Below are positions 22,530 to 33,955 of a stretch of DNA of 64,000 nucleotides, in pieces (position 1 is the stretch's first letter; each line of letters starts with the position of its first letter). The notes under the pieces were generated by a model. The model had not been told where the DNA came from, ran no database searches, and saw only the letters and a list, made by a program, of their open reading frames with translations. The position numbers and the translations under genes are program-made. This DNA is from Petunia secreta (lineage: Eukaryota > Streptophyta > Magnoliopsida > Solanales > Solanaceae). Location: the NCBI GenBank assembly GCA_029990175.1, contig JARKIP010000028.1, positions 10,046,501 through 10,110,500 of the forward strand, read 5' to 3'.

Positions 22530-24553
22530 CCACCCCACACTTGAACCTTTGCTCGCCCTCGAGCAAATCACAACTAACTCCCCAACCTAGGTAAAACAGG
22601 TCCGCCTATGACTATGGTTGATACCGACCATTGAACCAATGCGCACATGACTACCATGGATCCACAACATGCCAACAATTTACCAAACTCAAAAATATGA
22701 GAACAACCACCCCAAAATAGCTCAAATGCACAAACTCAACTCAATGCAACCATGCTCCCACAAAATTACACCTATCTACTCAATCAAAAGCCATCAACTT
22801 TACCTACTTCATGCAAACCACGTGCCCTCACCAATAAGAAAGAGAATGCCCCCCAAAGATCACACACAAAAGCAAGTATCATGAATAGCACGGGGCAATA
22901 ACAAATGAATTCTCTCACTCTCATGAAAGGCTCACATGTCACACACAACGTACCATAGGCTTGCCCGTAGTGTAGGACTCCACTAATGTAGGCTCACTCC
23001 AATCGGGATTAACTAGGACTTTGGAAAGGTCGTAATGTAGGCTAAGGTGCGGGTAGGATACATATGGGTACATTATTCATCACATTTATTCCAAACACAA
23101 GTCTCAACAATACACCCAATCACAAGTATCACACATACACCTTCTCAACAAGTAGCATATTTTCTTTTTCAATCACACACTAGCAAGGAAGGGATATCTT
23201 TCTCTTTTTTTTTTCTTTTCCACTTTTTTCTCAACTTTGCTCTTTTTTTTTTCTTTTTTTTCAATTCACTCTTTTTTTTCAATTTCATCAACTTCCAACC
23301 TTGCCAATGTTTTTCACTACTTCACACTTTTCACAAATATTCCCCTTCATTAGCTCCACTCAAAAGTCTCCCAACATCCAACCACAACTCCAATCATCTA
23401 CACAATATCAATAAAGTGCTTAAGGAGTAAGGGCCAAAAGAGTCAATTAAGAACAAATGGGTAGGCTCGGGGTGTGGGTGCCAACAAAAAGGGTCAAAGA
23501 AATCACAACAACAATTTTTTTCAAGGTATATATGTGAGGGTAGGCAAGTAAACGAAGGCCTTGTATCATTTCCCGACTAGAGCAAACCTAGGATTTCGCT
23601 TTGCACACACACGGGGCAAGTTCTAGACATTAACATGCACATGGAGTAATTAAGAACATGCCTCACAACACACATTGCACATGGTCCACACAAAAAGGTT
23701 CCATCAACAACTCTCAACTAAGCTTCTAGAATGCAACTTGTGGGAATTTAAGCACTAATGCACAAAGGTTCACAATCAAGTCAAGCTAGCGGACTCAAGC
23801 ATCTCAAGGGGGTCGTTCCAATTTTTCTTAGGCATGCATCAAATTAAAACCAAGGACACCACAATTAGCACATGCAATCAATTCAAGTCCAACGGTATCA
23901 AACACATCAAAGGCACCTAGCATTCTACCTCTTTCCTACGTCTAGGGTCATCTCTAACTAACTATCCTAATCCTAAAAAATAAAAACTACCCGGTTCAAA
24001 GGCCTCCCCGTGGAAAAGAACCGAGGCCATAAGAAAAACCACGGGGTGGATGACATGTACCACTAATAAAACTAAAAGGAAAATCTTTTTGGACTTTTTC
24101 ATTGGTTTTCTAATTTTTTTTTTTCATATATTAAAGCAAGAAACAAATAAAAATAAAGTCAAGTGACAAAAGAAAAATCATATGGTACATGCATCCCTAA
24201 CCTCAAAAATAGATAAAGGGTAGTTTCCCACCCCACACTTAAACTAAGCACTGTCCTCAGTGCTAAAAATAAGAAAGTGCAAGGTAAAGAAAACTTCCCT
24301 GAAGATTCTAGTCCTTGGTGCTAGCATCCTCCAAGCTTCCATATAGTATGAGGTACTCAGACTTCCCTCATCAGGTCATCAACATTAGGCAAGGGTGAGG
24401 ACACCCCACACTTAGCCTCGACATTACATGAACCTGCAATCCAAGGAAAAACAACAACTACGTGACACTATAAATAAAATAATACAAGTACAAACTCGGG
24501 TTGCCTCCCGAGAAGCGCCTTAGTTAACGTCGTGGCACGACGACACTTTTAGC
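22530..24553 (-). other. Non-coding 3' part of the gag-only element
   Basis: About 2 kb between the gag stop and the 3' LTR with no pol motif on either strand. It includes a T-rich tract (23205-23280, minus strand A-rich). The part just after gag (24480-24550) has the GTCGTGGCACGACGAC hairpin-like palindrome often seen downstream of Athila/Tat gag. It seems to replace pol rather than be its decayed remains. Confidence 0.6.
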
Positions 24554-26638
24554 TCACTTCCAGCCTTTATGTCTTCTCTTCTTACGCCGAACTTTTACTT
24601 TATTCCCTTCTTTTAGAGAACCCATCTTCAACTTCACATGTGGTTTACTTCCATCTTCTTGTTTGACACATTCAATCATAGAGCACTCTTCCACCTTAGC
24701 TATGTGCTCCTTCTCATTATAAACCTTGAAAGTAACCTTTTCTCCATGCGCTCTAACAGTCATCTCACCCAGCTCCATGTCAATAATTGCCTTCGAGGTG
24801 ACTAAGAATGGTCTCCCCAAAATGATTGGAGCTTCTCGGTCCTCTTTATAATCTAGGACTACAAAATCAGCAGAGAATGTAAACTTACCAACTTTTAGCA
24901 ACACATCCTCCAACCTACCATCAGGGTGAGTGAGTGATCCATCCGCCATCTTAAGAGTAACTGAAGAGGGCTTGATTGCTCCTAGCCCTAACCTTTTGCA
25001 AACAGACAGAGGCATGAGATTTATGCTCGCACCCACATCACACAAGGCACCAATGATATTATGCCCTCCAATGGTACAAGGAATAGTAAACCTCCCAGGA
25101 TCTTGAAGTTTTGGAGGTAGCTTGCTCAAGGTTGTGCTACACTCCTCAACTAACTCAACTGTATCTATCTCTTGAGGCTTTTTCTTCTTCACTAAAATTT
25201 CTTTTAAGAACTTCACAAAGGATGACATCAATTCAAACACATCAGTCAAAGGAATATTAACTTGAAGTTCTTTCAACATACTCACAAATTTTTGATACTG
25301 GGCCAGATCTTTCGATGGTATAAGTCTCTGTGGGAATGGTGGAGGTGGCAGAGGTGCCTCCTTTCTCTCTTCTTTCTTCTTTACCTTCTCCACTTTTTCA
25401 ACTTTTTCTATTTCAGCTCTCTCTTCAGACTTGGTCATCAGCTCTCCACCTTCAATCAAGGTCACTGCAAGACATTGTTCAGGCTCTTTTTTAACAGTGC
25501 TTCTTTCTCCCACCAACTGTCCCAACTGGTGCTCCAGGTTCTTTTGAGCATTGGCAAGATCATGTATGGCTTGTGCATGGGCTGCAGTGTCAGCTATCAT
25601 TCTCTGTTGGCCTGCCATTATTTGCTTTAGCATATCTTCAACTGAACTGCTAACCTGCTGTGGTGGAGCTGGAAGTGGGTGGTAATTATTCGGGGCTCTC
25701 GTATTGCTTTGATAATACCCATTACCAAATTGGTTTTGACCCTGCAGCATGTTTTGATTACCCACGTAATAAACTGACTCTGGATTAGAAGAGCAAACCT
25801 CTGTAGCATGGTCTTGACCACAAACCTCACAAAAGCTCTGGAGTTGTTGCACTGGAGCCACTGGTTGCTGAGCCTTTTGCAGCGCTAACTTGCTAATTTG
25901 ATTGGAAATAGCATCCATCCTCGCCCTTAGCTCTGAAACTGCATCTAACTGAAGTACCCCTGCAGGTTTCTGCGTAATAGCTCTACTATCTCCCTGCCAA
26001 TCAGGATTGCTCTGCGAAAACTTGTCAAGTAAATCATAAATCTGATCAAAATTTAAGGCCAGTACTTGACCTCCAGCAGCAGCATCAAGCACGATCTTAG
26101 TGTGTTGGTTCAGCCCCTCAACAAAAGTGTGTGCAACAACCTCATTGGATTGGTTGTGGTGTGGACAATCTCTCAATAGAGCTTTGAATCGCTCCCAGGC
26201 TGAATACAAGGATTCTCCTTCTAACTGTCTGAAGGACATAATTTCGCTCCTCAGCCGGGCTGTCTTGGCAGACGGATAAAATTTAGCCAAGAACTTCTTA
26301 GCCAAATCCTCCCAAGTAGTGATAGACCCAGACTTTTCAGCCTTTAACCACTTCTTTGCTGCCCCAATCAGTGAAAACGGGAACAACGTCAAGCGAACAT
26401 AATCAGTAGGAACACCCGCTGGTGTATAAGTATCACTGATCTCCAGAAAGTTCTGAATGTGTTGCTGCGGATCCTCATGAAGTAATCCACCATATTGTCC
26501 AGTCACATGTAGCAACTGAATCATGCCGGACTTAATCTCAAATCCCCCGGTGATAGCGGGCTTAACTATGCTCGATGCTACTCCCTCCAGGCTGGGGAGG
26601 GCAACATCTCGTACAGCTAAAGCTTGGTCTTCTGCCAT
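24554..26638 (-). CDS. Gag-protease polyprotein of the Athila/Tat-like element
   Basis: 694 aa from the ATG at 26638 (MAEDQALAV...); the frame is open a little further upstream but without an ATG. Residues ~60-170 form the retrotransposon capsid domain (LIGAAKKWLKAE, FYPSAKTARLRSEI, LRDCPHH). Around 270-283 is a zinc-knuckle-like CEVCGQDHATEVC. A Lys/Glu-rich linker follows at ~400-445. A retropepsin lies at ~515-635 with the active-site CDVGASINLMP (Asp near 534) and the second signature IILGRPFL. The frame is uninterrupted, and the product ends in a basic tail soon after the protease. It probably makes particles that rely on RT and integrase from another element. Confidence 0.92.
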   Translation of the reverse strand: MAEDQALAVRDVALPSLEGVASSIVKPAITGGFEIKSGMIQLLHVTGQYGGLLHEDPQQHIQNFLEISDTYTPAGVPTDYVRLTLFPFSLIGAAKKWLKAEKSGSITTWEDLAKKFLAKFYPSAKTARLRSEIMSFRQLEGESLYSAWERFKALLRDCPHHNQSNEVVAHTFVEGLNQHTKIVLDAAAGGQVLALNFDQIYDLLDKFSQSNPDWQGDSRAITQKPAGVLQLDAVSELRARMDAISNQISKLALQKAQQPVAPVQQLQSFCEVCGQDHATEVCSSNPESVYYVGNQNMLQGQNQFGNGYYQSNTRAPNNYHPLPAPPQQVSSSVEDMLKQIMAGQQRMIADTAAHAQAIHDLANAQKNLEHQLGQLVGERSTVKKEPEQCLAVTLIEGGELMTKSEERAEIEKVEKVEKVKKKEERKEAPLPPPPFPQRLIPSKDLAQYQKFVSMLKELQVNIPLTDVFELMSSFVKFLKEILVKKKKPQEIDTVELVEECSTTLSKLPPKLQDPGRFTIPCTIGGHNIIGALCDVGASINLMPLSVCKRLGLGAIKPSSVTLKMADGSLTHPDGRLEDVLLKVGKFTFSADFVVLDYKEDREAPIILGRPFLVTSKAIIDMELGEMTVRAHGEKVTFKVYNEKEHIAKVEECSMIECVKQEDGSKPHVKLKMGSLKEGNKVKVRRKKRRHKGWK

Positions 26639-26756
26639 TCCTGTAGGTAAAGATCGAGCAGGACCTAATACCTGAAACAGCACAAAACTCAAAACAAAAA
26701 TTAAACCTGAATAGTAAGTAATAAACTGTTCAAAAAGAAATCAGTCAATAATTAGT

Positions 26757-26776
26757 CCCCGGCAACGGCGCCAAAA
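26757..26776 (-). promoter_or_regulatory. Primer-binding site (tRNA-Asp)
   Basis: On the minus strand the sequence after the 5' LTR reads GTTTTTGGCGCCGTTGCC and continues GGGGA; TGGCGCCGTTGCCGGGGA is complementary to the 3' end of tRNA-Asp. Confidence 0.85.
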
Positions 26777-26779
26777 ACT

Positions 26780-28126
26780 TGTTGCTCCCAAACGCACACG
26801 CAAGTATACGTGGTCGACAAGTAATAAAGTGATAAGATGAGTATCGTTCCCACGAGGACTATGCAGACTGAGTTCTAGCAAACAATTTATTTAAACTATT
26901 CAGGGATCTTTTTCCAATATTGAGGATTTTGTTAACTAAGGAACAGTAATTAAATGGTAGAAGTGAATTCAAGCAATGGAGCAAGACTTGGTTGTTATCA
27001 GTAATAAGGAGACGGTCCAGGGTCAGAGTTACGAACAATCCAGTTGAGTTTTCCAATTGATTCCACTTCTTAAATCCCGGGTTACTAAATAACAGATTAA
27101 TTGTACCCGTGAAAACTTTTCAGTTCTTCACGGTCTATGCAGGCTACTCCAATCCCTATATGTCTATGGGTTGAATCACGTACACGCATTAACGAATTCT
27201 GTAATGAGTTAAACTAGGCGAGCAAGTATATGTCTATCCTACTCACAAATTGGTTCCCCGATGCCCGGGTTCACAAACTAGTCCTATTCTTTCTTATTAC
27301 GTAATTAAATTCCCTCTTTCGAGTTCAATCTAAAAACCATAGATAATGCGTAATAATCGGGCCCTGACAATTACACAAGTGAAATCAAGAAAGAATAAGT
27401 AACCCGTAATGGGATTCAATTAGTGGGAATCAATCTTCAAACATCAACCTTCATGAAATACTCTAACCCTAGAACGATATATTTAGCTACGCATACTCAT
27501 AATAACAACACAAGGAATTTATGTAATAATGAAATAATGATGTAATAGATTAATGGAAGGAAGAAAAACCCTTGTCTTGATGTTATGAGCTCTCAAATTT
27601 GCTCCAAAGTCTGAACTCCCATGAAAAACTAAGTAATAAACTATTTACTATAATGTTTCCAAACCCTTGGTAATAAGTTAGACCCAAAACTAGAAGGAAT
27701 AGGGAGTAAAATCGCGCACAAGGGGCGCTATAACTGGCGCCCCGCGCCCCGAAAAGCGTGCAAACGACCAGAACACGCCTCCAGGCTTCGTGCCTTAGCC
27801 CTGCGTCGCATGCCAAAAGCGCCAGGCCACTGCGCGCTACAGGCTGCGCGGCGCGGGCCCTAGAGCGCCAGCCAAAAGTCGCTCTTTTCCGCTCCAAAAC
27901 TCGGCTCGTGTCGTGCCTTTGTGTGCTCGATCCAATCTTCAATCAACATCCACTCAATTCATGCTAAATCAAGCTCCGAAACGCTCCAAATGTATCGCGT
28001 AACGACCTACGCACGAACAACACAACATCAGCGTAAAACCACATTCACAAGCTACCAAACAAGTGCAAAACAAGCTCAAATGTGCGGAAATATTAAGGAA
28101 AAGTAGCCATAGAATGCCAAACATCA
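26780..28126 (-). repeat. 5' LTR of the gag-only element
   Basis: 1347 bp, colinear with the 3' LTR without length change. About seven substitutions separate the two, for example near 27014, 27111, 27118 and 28108. Confidence 0.95.
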
Positions 28127-28131
28127 TAAAC

Positions 28132-30480
28132 CCCCACAACCAAAGGGGTTATTTACAAAACTATAACACTAGGCAATTAGTTTGCCTTTTGATCCCGTAG
28201 CAGTGGTTTAATAAAAATGGTATTTGATGGTATAACGAATAAATTTTGGAAATAAATATTTTTATGGATCTTATAAATAGCGCATGTATTACTGTTTTTC
28301 CTTTCTCCTTAAATACTACGTAAAAGGTAACACTTCGCTTTGACATCTATTGTTTAGGTATCACTTGTCCTAAAACTCTTCATATATTATTTCAACTAAC
28401 TTGAAGTATTGTCTAGGCATTACTTGCCGTTGACATTTTTGCCTAGGAAATATTCACATGTTACCTCTTACCACGTTCTCCTGGTATTTGTCGTTGTCAT
28501 TCTTGGCTAAGCAACATTTACCCTTGACCTTTTCCCACAATCTCTCATATAACTTGAAGATAGTCTACGAACAAAATGAAAGTCATTTTGCTAAAACTGT
28601 TTTAAACAGGACAAACTCTCATAACTAGTCAATTTTATAAATTTTTTGCAGAAATATGATATCATAAGCAATGGTTTGCCTTTTGCCCGTGCTTAACAGG
28701 GTTTTGCAAAATTGCCCCCGTTGAGTTTAATGAAAAAATTCTAAATGGAAACACCATGTCAATCTATTGGTATGGGGTCAAGACTTGCATTTGACCCCCT
28801 CTATATTTGCCAAACGCTTCCCCTTTGAAGTGTTGGCAAAAAGAAACACTTGCCAATACTTGGTCGTAAGTGTTGGCAAAACACTTGCCTCTTCCATTCT
28901 TTTCCTGCATTCTCGCCATATAACTTGAAGTGTTGGCAAGACATCATTTGCCCTTGAAGTCTTGGTCCTGTACCAACACTTACAAATTTGTGCCTTAAGT
29001 CTTTGCCTCGTACCAACGTTAAAATATTTCGTATTAAGCACGGGCAATCTTGCAAAACCACTTCTAATAGGAGCCATCCGGTGAAAGTTTTTGCTTTTTG
29101 CATCCAATTTCGATAGTAATCAGTTGGTCGCGTTTAAAGTTTTTCCTTGAAAATATCCACAAAATGTAATTATGGTTTACTACTAGCAACTTGTGCAATA
29201 TTAACACTATTATTGCCGAGTTGCTATTTTGTTAAAAGTAACTCCGATTTGTGGTTATATTCAAAAAGAGCAACTCGGTAGAAAGAATCAAACTGCATGC
29301 CTTTTGTAACTATTTTGTGGTTATGCCTGTAATACAGGTCCATGCCCTGTAGGTGCTAGGGAGTGTGTTGGTTGTCATTTGAAAGGTGGCGAAACAGATG
29401 AGAGCTCAAATCTACTTGAGTATTTATTTATTTTTTCTCCCTTTTATTGGTTGACAAAACAAAACCAAACAAAAGTTTCGAGTTTCGATATCAAGGCAAA
29501 GATCAAAGCTTGGTTATTACTCCTATACTTATCGTGGAATAAACCTTATTTTAATTTTTGGTATAGCTCTATGTAAAGAAGTAAGAACGTCTATCTCAAA
29601 TCGCAACATGCTTTACGTTTCACAATGCTGAAGAGTATTTCTAGCATCTACCGTATTAGGCTATTAGCTAGCTTCTGTTCCCTGAATTTGAGTAATCTTT
29701 TAACTAGGAGTGGTATTTAATTATGGTTTTGTTAATAAAACATCAATTGTTTTCCATATACAGTGGATATCTCTAGTGAAAAATGCATAAACCTTGTTTT
29801 GGTATTCTATAAGCTCTATACCATATATAGTCCTTAATTATTGGACATGAACATATCATACAATCTTATTATATTTAATAAAACAAACTTGAAAACAATA
29901 TGGTTCTATATATGAACATGTTGCTCAAGTGTTGTGCATATCCTCTAGGCCCTAGGTAAGAGCTGGCTACAGTTTATAAGCATTAATTTATCATTTCTAC
30001 GGCCAATTCTAGCATAATAGCTCCAAATTTTGGTGCCTATATAACCCAAACCAAATCACATTGAAAAAAAAAAAGACAAATTATAATGATAAAGATGCAT
30101 TTCACCTGAGTAAACAAGAATAGTTTGGCTATACTGAGGGAGTTATAAGTAAAAATAATAACAATACTTTAATGAAGTGCCCACAACACATATAATAGTA
30201 CTATGTATAGTATAATGGCCATTTTCATTTGTCAAAATGATGTAAGCCCCAAAACACAGATGCCAGCCATGCAAGCATCTTAATCATTAACATTGAGGGC
30301 TAACCAAGGAGAATTAAAGAGAAAGAAAGTGACACCCTCACGCAACAAGAAATTAAGTGATGAGTTTTATGCCATTAACGTTACATGCAATGTTCCCACT
30401 CGAGCATTATGCTACTTTATATTCTTCGTATTAAATCTTTAAATCTTCACCTATCAAATTAAACCAAAGTCTTAGAACCA
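28132..30480. other. Intergenic; repeat-like palindromic patch at 28680-29060
   Basis: No gene is seen. Between 28800 and 29000 the phrases AAGTGTTGGCAAA and ACACTTGCCAA recur in both orientations, and GCCCGTGCTTAA (28685) is inverted as TTAAGCACGGGCAA (29034), so this may be a ~370-bp fold-back element. From 29900 on it is presumably the NPF promoter region; no confident element is called. Confidence 0.4.
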
Positions 30481-30502
30481 ATCCTGCCAACTCTCTACAG
30501 CC

Positions 30503-33500
30503 ATGGTGAGTTAGCTTGCTTTCCCTTGTCAGTAAAAGGAAAAAATAATACTAGTACTAAATTTCTGCTAATTTTGTTGTTTCTAAATTTGTTTTGTGTG
30601 CAATAAGGAGGAGGGTAAAAACATGGAATATAATTCAGCGAGTTCAACCAAAATGAAAGGAAAAGGTGGATTTAGAGCTACCTCCTTCCTATATGGTAAG
30701 AAATTAGTTTACCAATTAGCTAGGTAATAATGTACTTGGTGTTTGATAACTCGTCTACTTTTTTTAGGATTGATGGGATTAGAAAGCATGGGATTTATTG
30801 CAATCATGGTGAGCTTTGGGTTGTACTTCATGAAAATCATGGGTTTTGACCTCAGTGGCTCAGCTAATACTCTCACTAACTTGATGGGCTCAACGTTCTT
30901 GCTCTCCATTCTTGGTGGTTTCATTTCCGATACTTACATCAACAGATTCCACACTGTCCTAATTTTTGGACCCTTCGAAATTCTAGTAAGTTAGTATGGA
31001 GTAGTAATTAAGATTTAGCATATCTACGTCTTTCAAGAAGATACAAAGTTATTTACGTGAATATGTTTGGTGCGAGCATATCATTTTCTTTTTTAGAGAA
31101 CTAATAATTATGGTGTTTGGTTACTAGAAAATGTTATTATCTAGTATAACAAATATTATTTTAATTTTCTTAATACATGGAGTATTATCTTAATTAATTT
31201 TATTTTTCTCACATGCTCCAACCAACAATTAGACATTATTTATAAGTACTATATATCAATCTTTAATACTTCAAAATTTTCTCGATCATTAAGAAGATAC
31301 ATCCAATTTACTAATATTATTATTAATTAATCTTCATTATTATTACTGTTCTTTTTAAACGGAAAATAATTTTCATCACCAATCAAACACCATAATACAT
31401 TTTTATAAAAGATTATATATATGTACCAAACACATAAGACCCTGAGAATTGATTTGACAATACTTTACGATGATCATGATCATTACTATTCTTTCAGGCA
31501 TTTGCATTGATAACAATTCAAGCTCATTATACGAGTTTGCAACCACAATGTGTCGTGCCAAACTGCTTAACAGGAGGGAAAGCCATATTCTTTTATGCAT
31601 CACTTTGCTGTTTTGCATTGGGGAGTGGCGGAGTTAAGGGAGCTTTGCCAGCATTAGGTGCTGACCAATTTGATCAGAAGGATCCAAAGGAAGCTAAGGC
31701 TCTTGGAAGATACTTCAATTTGGTACTGCTTAGTTCTGTGATTGGTGGAGCTTTTGGAGTGACATTTATAGTCTACCTTAGCACAGAAAAGTCTTGGTGG
31801 AAAGGTTTTCTGGTCAGTTTGGTTGGTACTATGCTTGGTTTCACTGTATTTGCCTTTGGAAAGCCTTTCTTACGCCTTCAACTTCCTGGTGGAAGCCCTC
31901 TTACTAGAGTTTTCCAGGTTTAAGTAGTCTCTCCTTCTTCTCTTCACCTTGCTGCTTTGTGCTATATGCAATTTAAAGTAAATAATCACTAGGGGATATG
32001 GTGATATTGTAGGGATTCTTTCATATTTAACCAAAAGTCTCAAGTTCTAATTTGCAAAACCTTTAACATGGAGTGCTTTACCCTTCTTGCTATACTTACT
32101 AATTGGTACGAATTTAGATTAGTTATAGAATTATACTGGACTCAATTACCGGATGCCTAAATTAAAGCTGAAAAATAGTACTCCATTAGTATATATGAAG
32201 AATTTAAAATGTCTTTGAAAGTAAATTAGAAAATAAAGTATATCGATCAATCAACGAGGATAAGTCATAAGTGTACAAGTACTAATTTCCAAGAGTACTA
32301 GTTTCTTTCTTCTCTATTTAAGATGACTATGACGGATATAGGTTTATTGTATAAAACTTCTTGTATATCTATATTCTTTGGATGATGTACCTTTATCCAT
32401 TTCATAATTTACAATGCATATAGAGTGGATTCGTTTGAGATTGGTCGTAGATAATTACTAGTATCTAATTAATGTGTTAAAAAGACATAGGAATAAAATA
32501 AAATCTCAATAAACAAAACTGTGGTTTTTTTCCAGGTTATCATTGTTGCAATAAAAAATCGGAAGCTGAAAATACCAGAAAAGAGTGAAGAGCTGTATGA
32601 GATTAATGAGAAAGAATCAGACTCTTCACATCCAAAACTTGCACATACTAAACAATTCAGGTGATGTGACTTCTCTGATAGATGAATACTATAGAAAGGC
32701 AGCAGTTTCATTCTTGTGTTATTTTTCTATTAAGTAAATCTCAATTTACAATAATTAAGATATAAAATCAAGTGGGAACGGAGTCTCAGATTCATAAAAT
32801 ATACTATAGTCTTATTAGAAAATTATACTAGTAGTAATTTTGTTTAGTTCCTAGTGGTTCTTACTGTCTTGCAAGTTTTTGTTTGAGTTTGTGTTGTATG
32901 TATGTTTATTAACTGTTGTTATGCTGTTAAGCAGGTGCTTAGACAAAGCTGCAATCCATCCTAAAACAGCTGAACCAAAACCATGGACAGTTTGCAGTGT
33001 GACTCAAGTTGAAGAAGCGAAAGTATTAACAAGAATGATGCCTATCATAGCTAGTACAATTATAATGAACACATGCATGGCCCAACTCCAAACATTCTCA
33101 GTTGCACAAGGCTATCGAATGAACCGTTTCGTAAGAAAATTCGAGATACCAGCACCCTCAGTTCCCGCGATCCCGCTACTTTTCATGTGTATTCTTGTCC
33201 CACTTTATGACATTTTCTTCGTCCCCTTCGCTCGAAAAATCACCAAACACCCCTCGGGTATAACTCAACTCCAACGTGTTGGTGTCGGGCTAGTTCTATC
33301 AATTGTGTCCATGGCTGTGGCGGCCCTAGTTGAGATAAAAAGAAAGCACCAATCTTTGAAAAATCCACTGATGCCTATTCATCTAGGTTGGCTAGGATTT
33401 CAATATGCTATTTTTGGAATAGCAGACATGTTTACCTTAGTGGGCTTACTTGAATTTTTCTACAAGGAAGCACCTGCAGGAATGAGGTCCCTATCTACTT

Positions 33501-33955
33501 CATTTACATGGATTTCAATCTCTCTGGGCTACTTCTTGAGCAGTGCCCTTGTAGACATTATCAATTCAGTAACCAAAAGAGCAGCACAAAGCAAGAAAGG
33601 GTGGCTAGTTGGCTTAGACTTGGATCAGAACAATTTGGACCTATTCTATTGGTTCTTGGCCATTCTTAGTGGGATCAATTTCTTGAATTACCTCTATTGG
33701 GCCTCTTGGTACAAGTACAAATCCGACGAGATTATTGAGCCCAAGCCCAGTTTAGATGATTCCACCACCTTGTCAAGATCAGTCTCAGTGAGTATGGTGC
33801 CACTGCTTAAGCCCAGTGACAGTGCATCAGCAATGCCTGTAATTGAAGAATCCTCCAATGGACACACTGAGGAAGCTAATGAAAATTCATCAGCAGTGCC
33901 CACAGTTGAAGCACCGTCCACGGAACATGCAGAGGATATTGCTGCGAAGAATTAA
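30503..33955 (+). CDS. NRT1/PTR family (NPF) transporter
   Basis: A 12-span major-facilitator membrane transporter; NPF members carry nitrate, peptides or hormones such as ABA across plasma or vacuolar membranes with protons. Proposed exons: 30503-30505 (ATG only), 30608-30695, 30768-30985, 31498-31917, 32536-32660, 32935-33955, all GT-AG and in frame, giving 624 aa; alternatively the start is the Met at 30623 in exon 2. Family signatures: LSILGGFISDTYINRF (loop 2-3), GSGGVKGALPALGADQFDQ (loop 4-5), FFYKEAPAGMRSLSTSFTW (after TM10) and the QFRCLDKAAI segment that follows the central loop. The ExxER proton-coupling motif of TM1 is not there (GLESMGF instead). The tail after TM12 is long, Ser/Glu-rich. 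It resembles clade NPF4, but the clade and the substrate are uncertain. Confidence 0.9.

Larger units (their letters stand above)
21183..28126 (-). mobile_element. Young gag-protease-only Athila/Tat-like LTR retrotransposon
   Basis: A 6944-bp element reading leftwards. The LTRs are 21183-22529 (3') and 26780-28126 (5'), both 1347 bp, with about 7 differences; TAAAC directly flanks both sides (21178-21182 and 28127-28131), a perfect 5-bp target duplication. Next to the 5' LTR, minus strand, is the primer site TGGCGCCGTTGCCGGGGA (26757-26775 region), complementary to tRNA-Asp, typical of Athila/Tat. A purine-rich tract GTGTGGGGTGG abuts the 3' LTR. Coding content is gag plus protease only (24554-26638); RT, RNase H and integrase are absent. 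Confidence 0.95.

Noticed and set aside
22161..23430. Reading frames on the plus strand in the gag-only element
   Set aside because: They are opposite to the element's coding strand and consist of A/C- or T-rich low-complexity translation.
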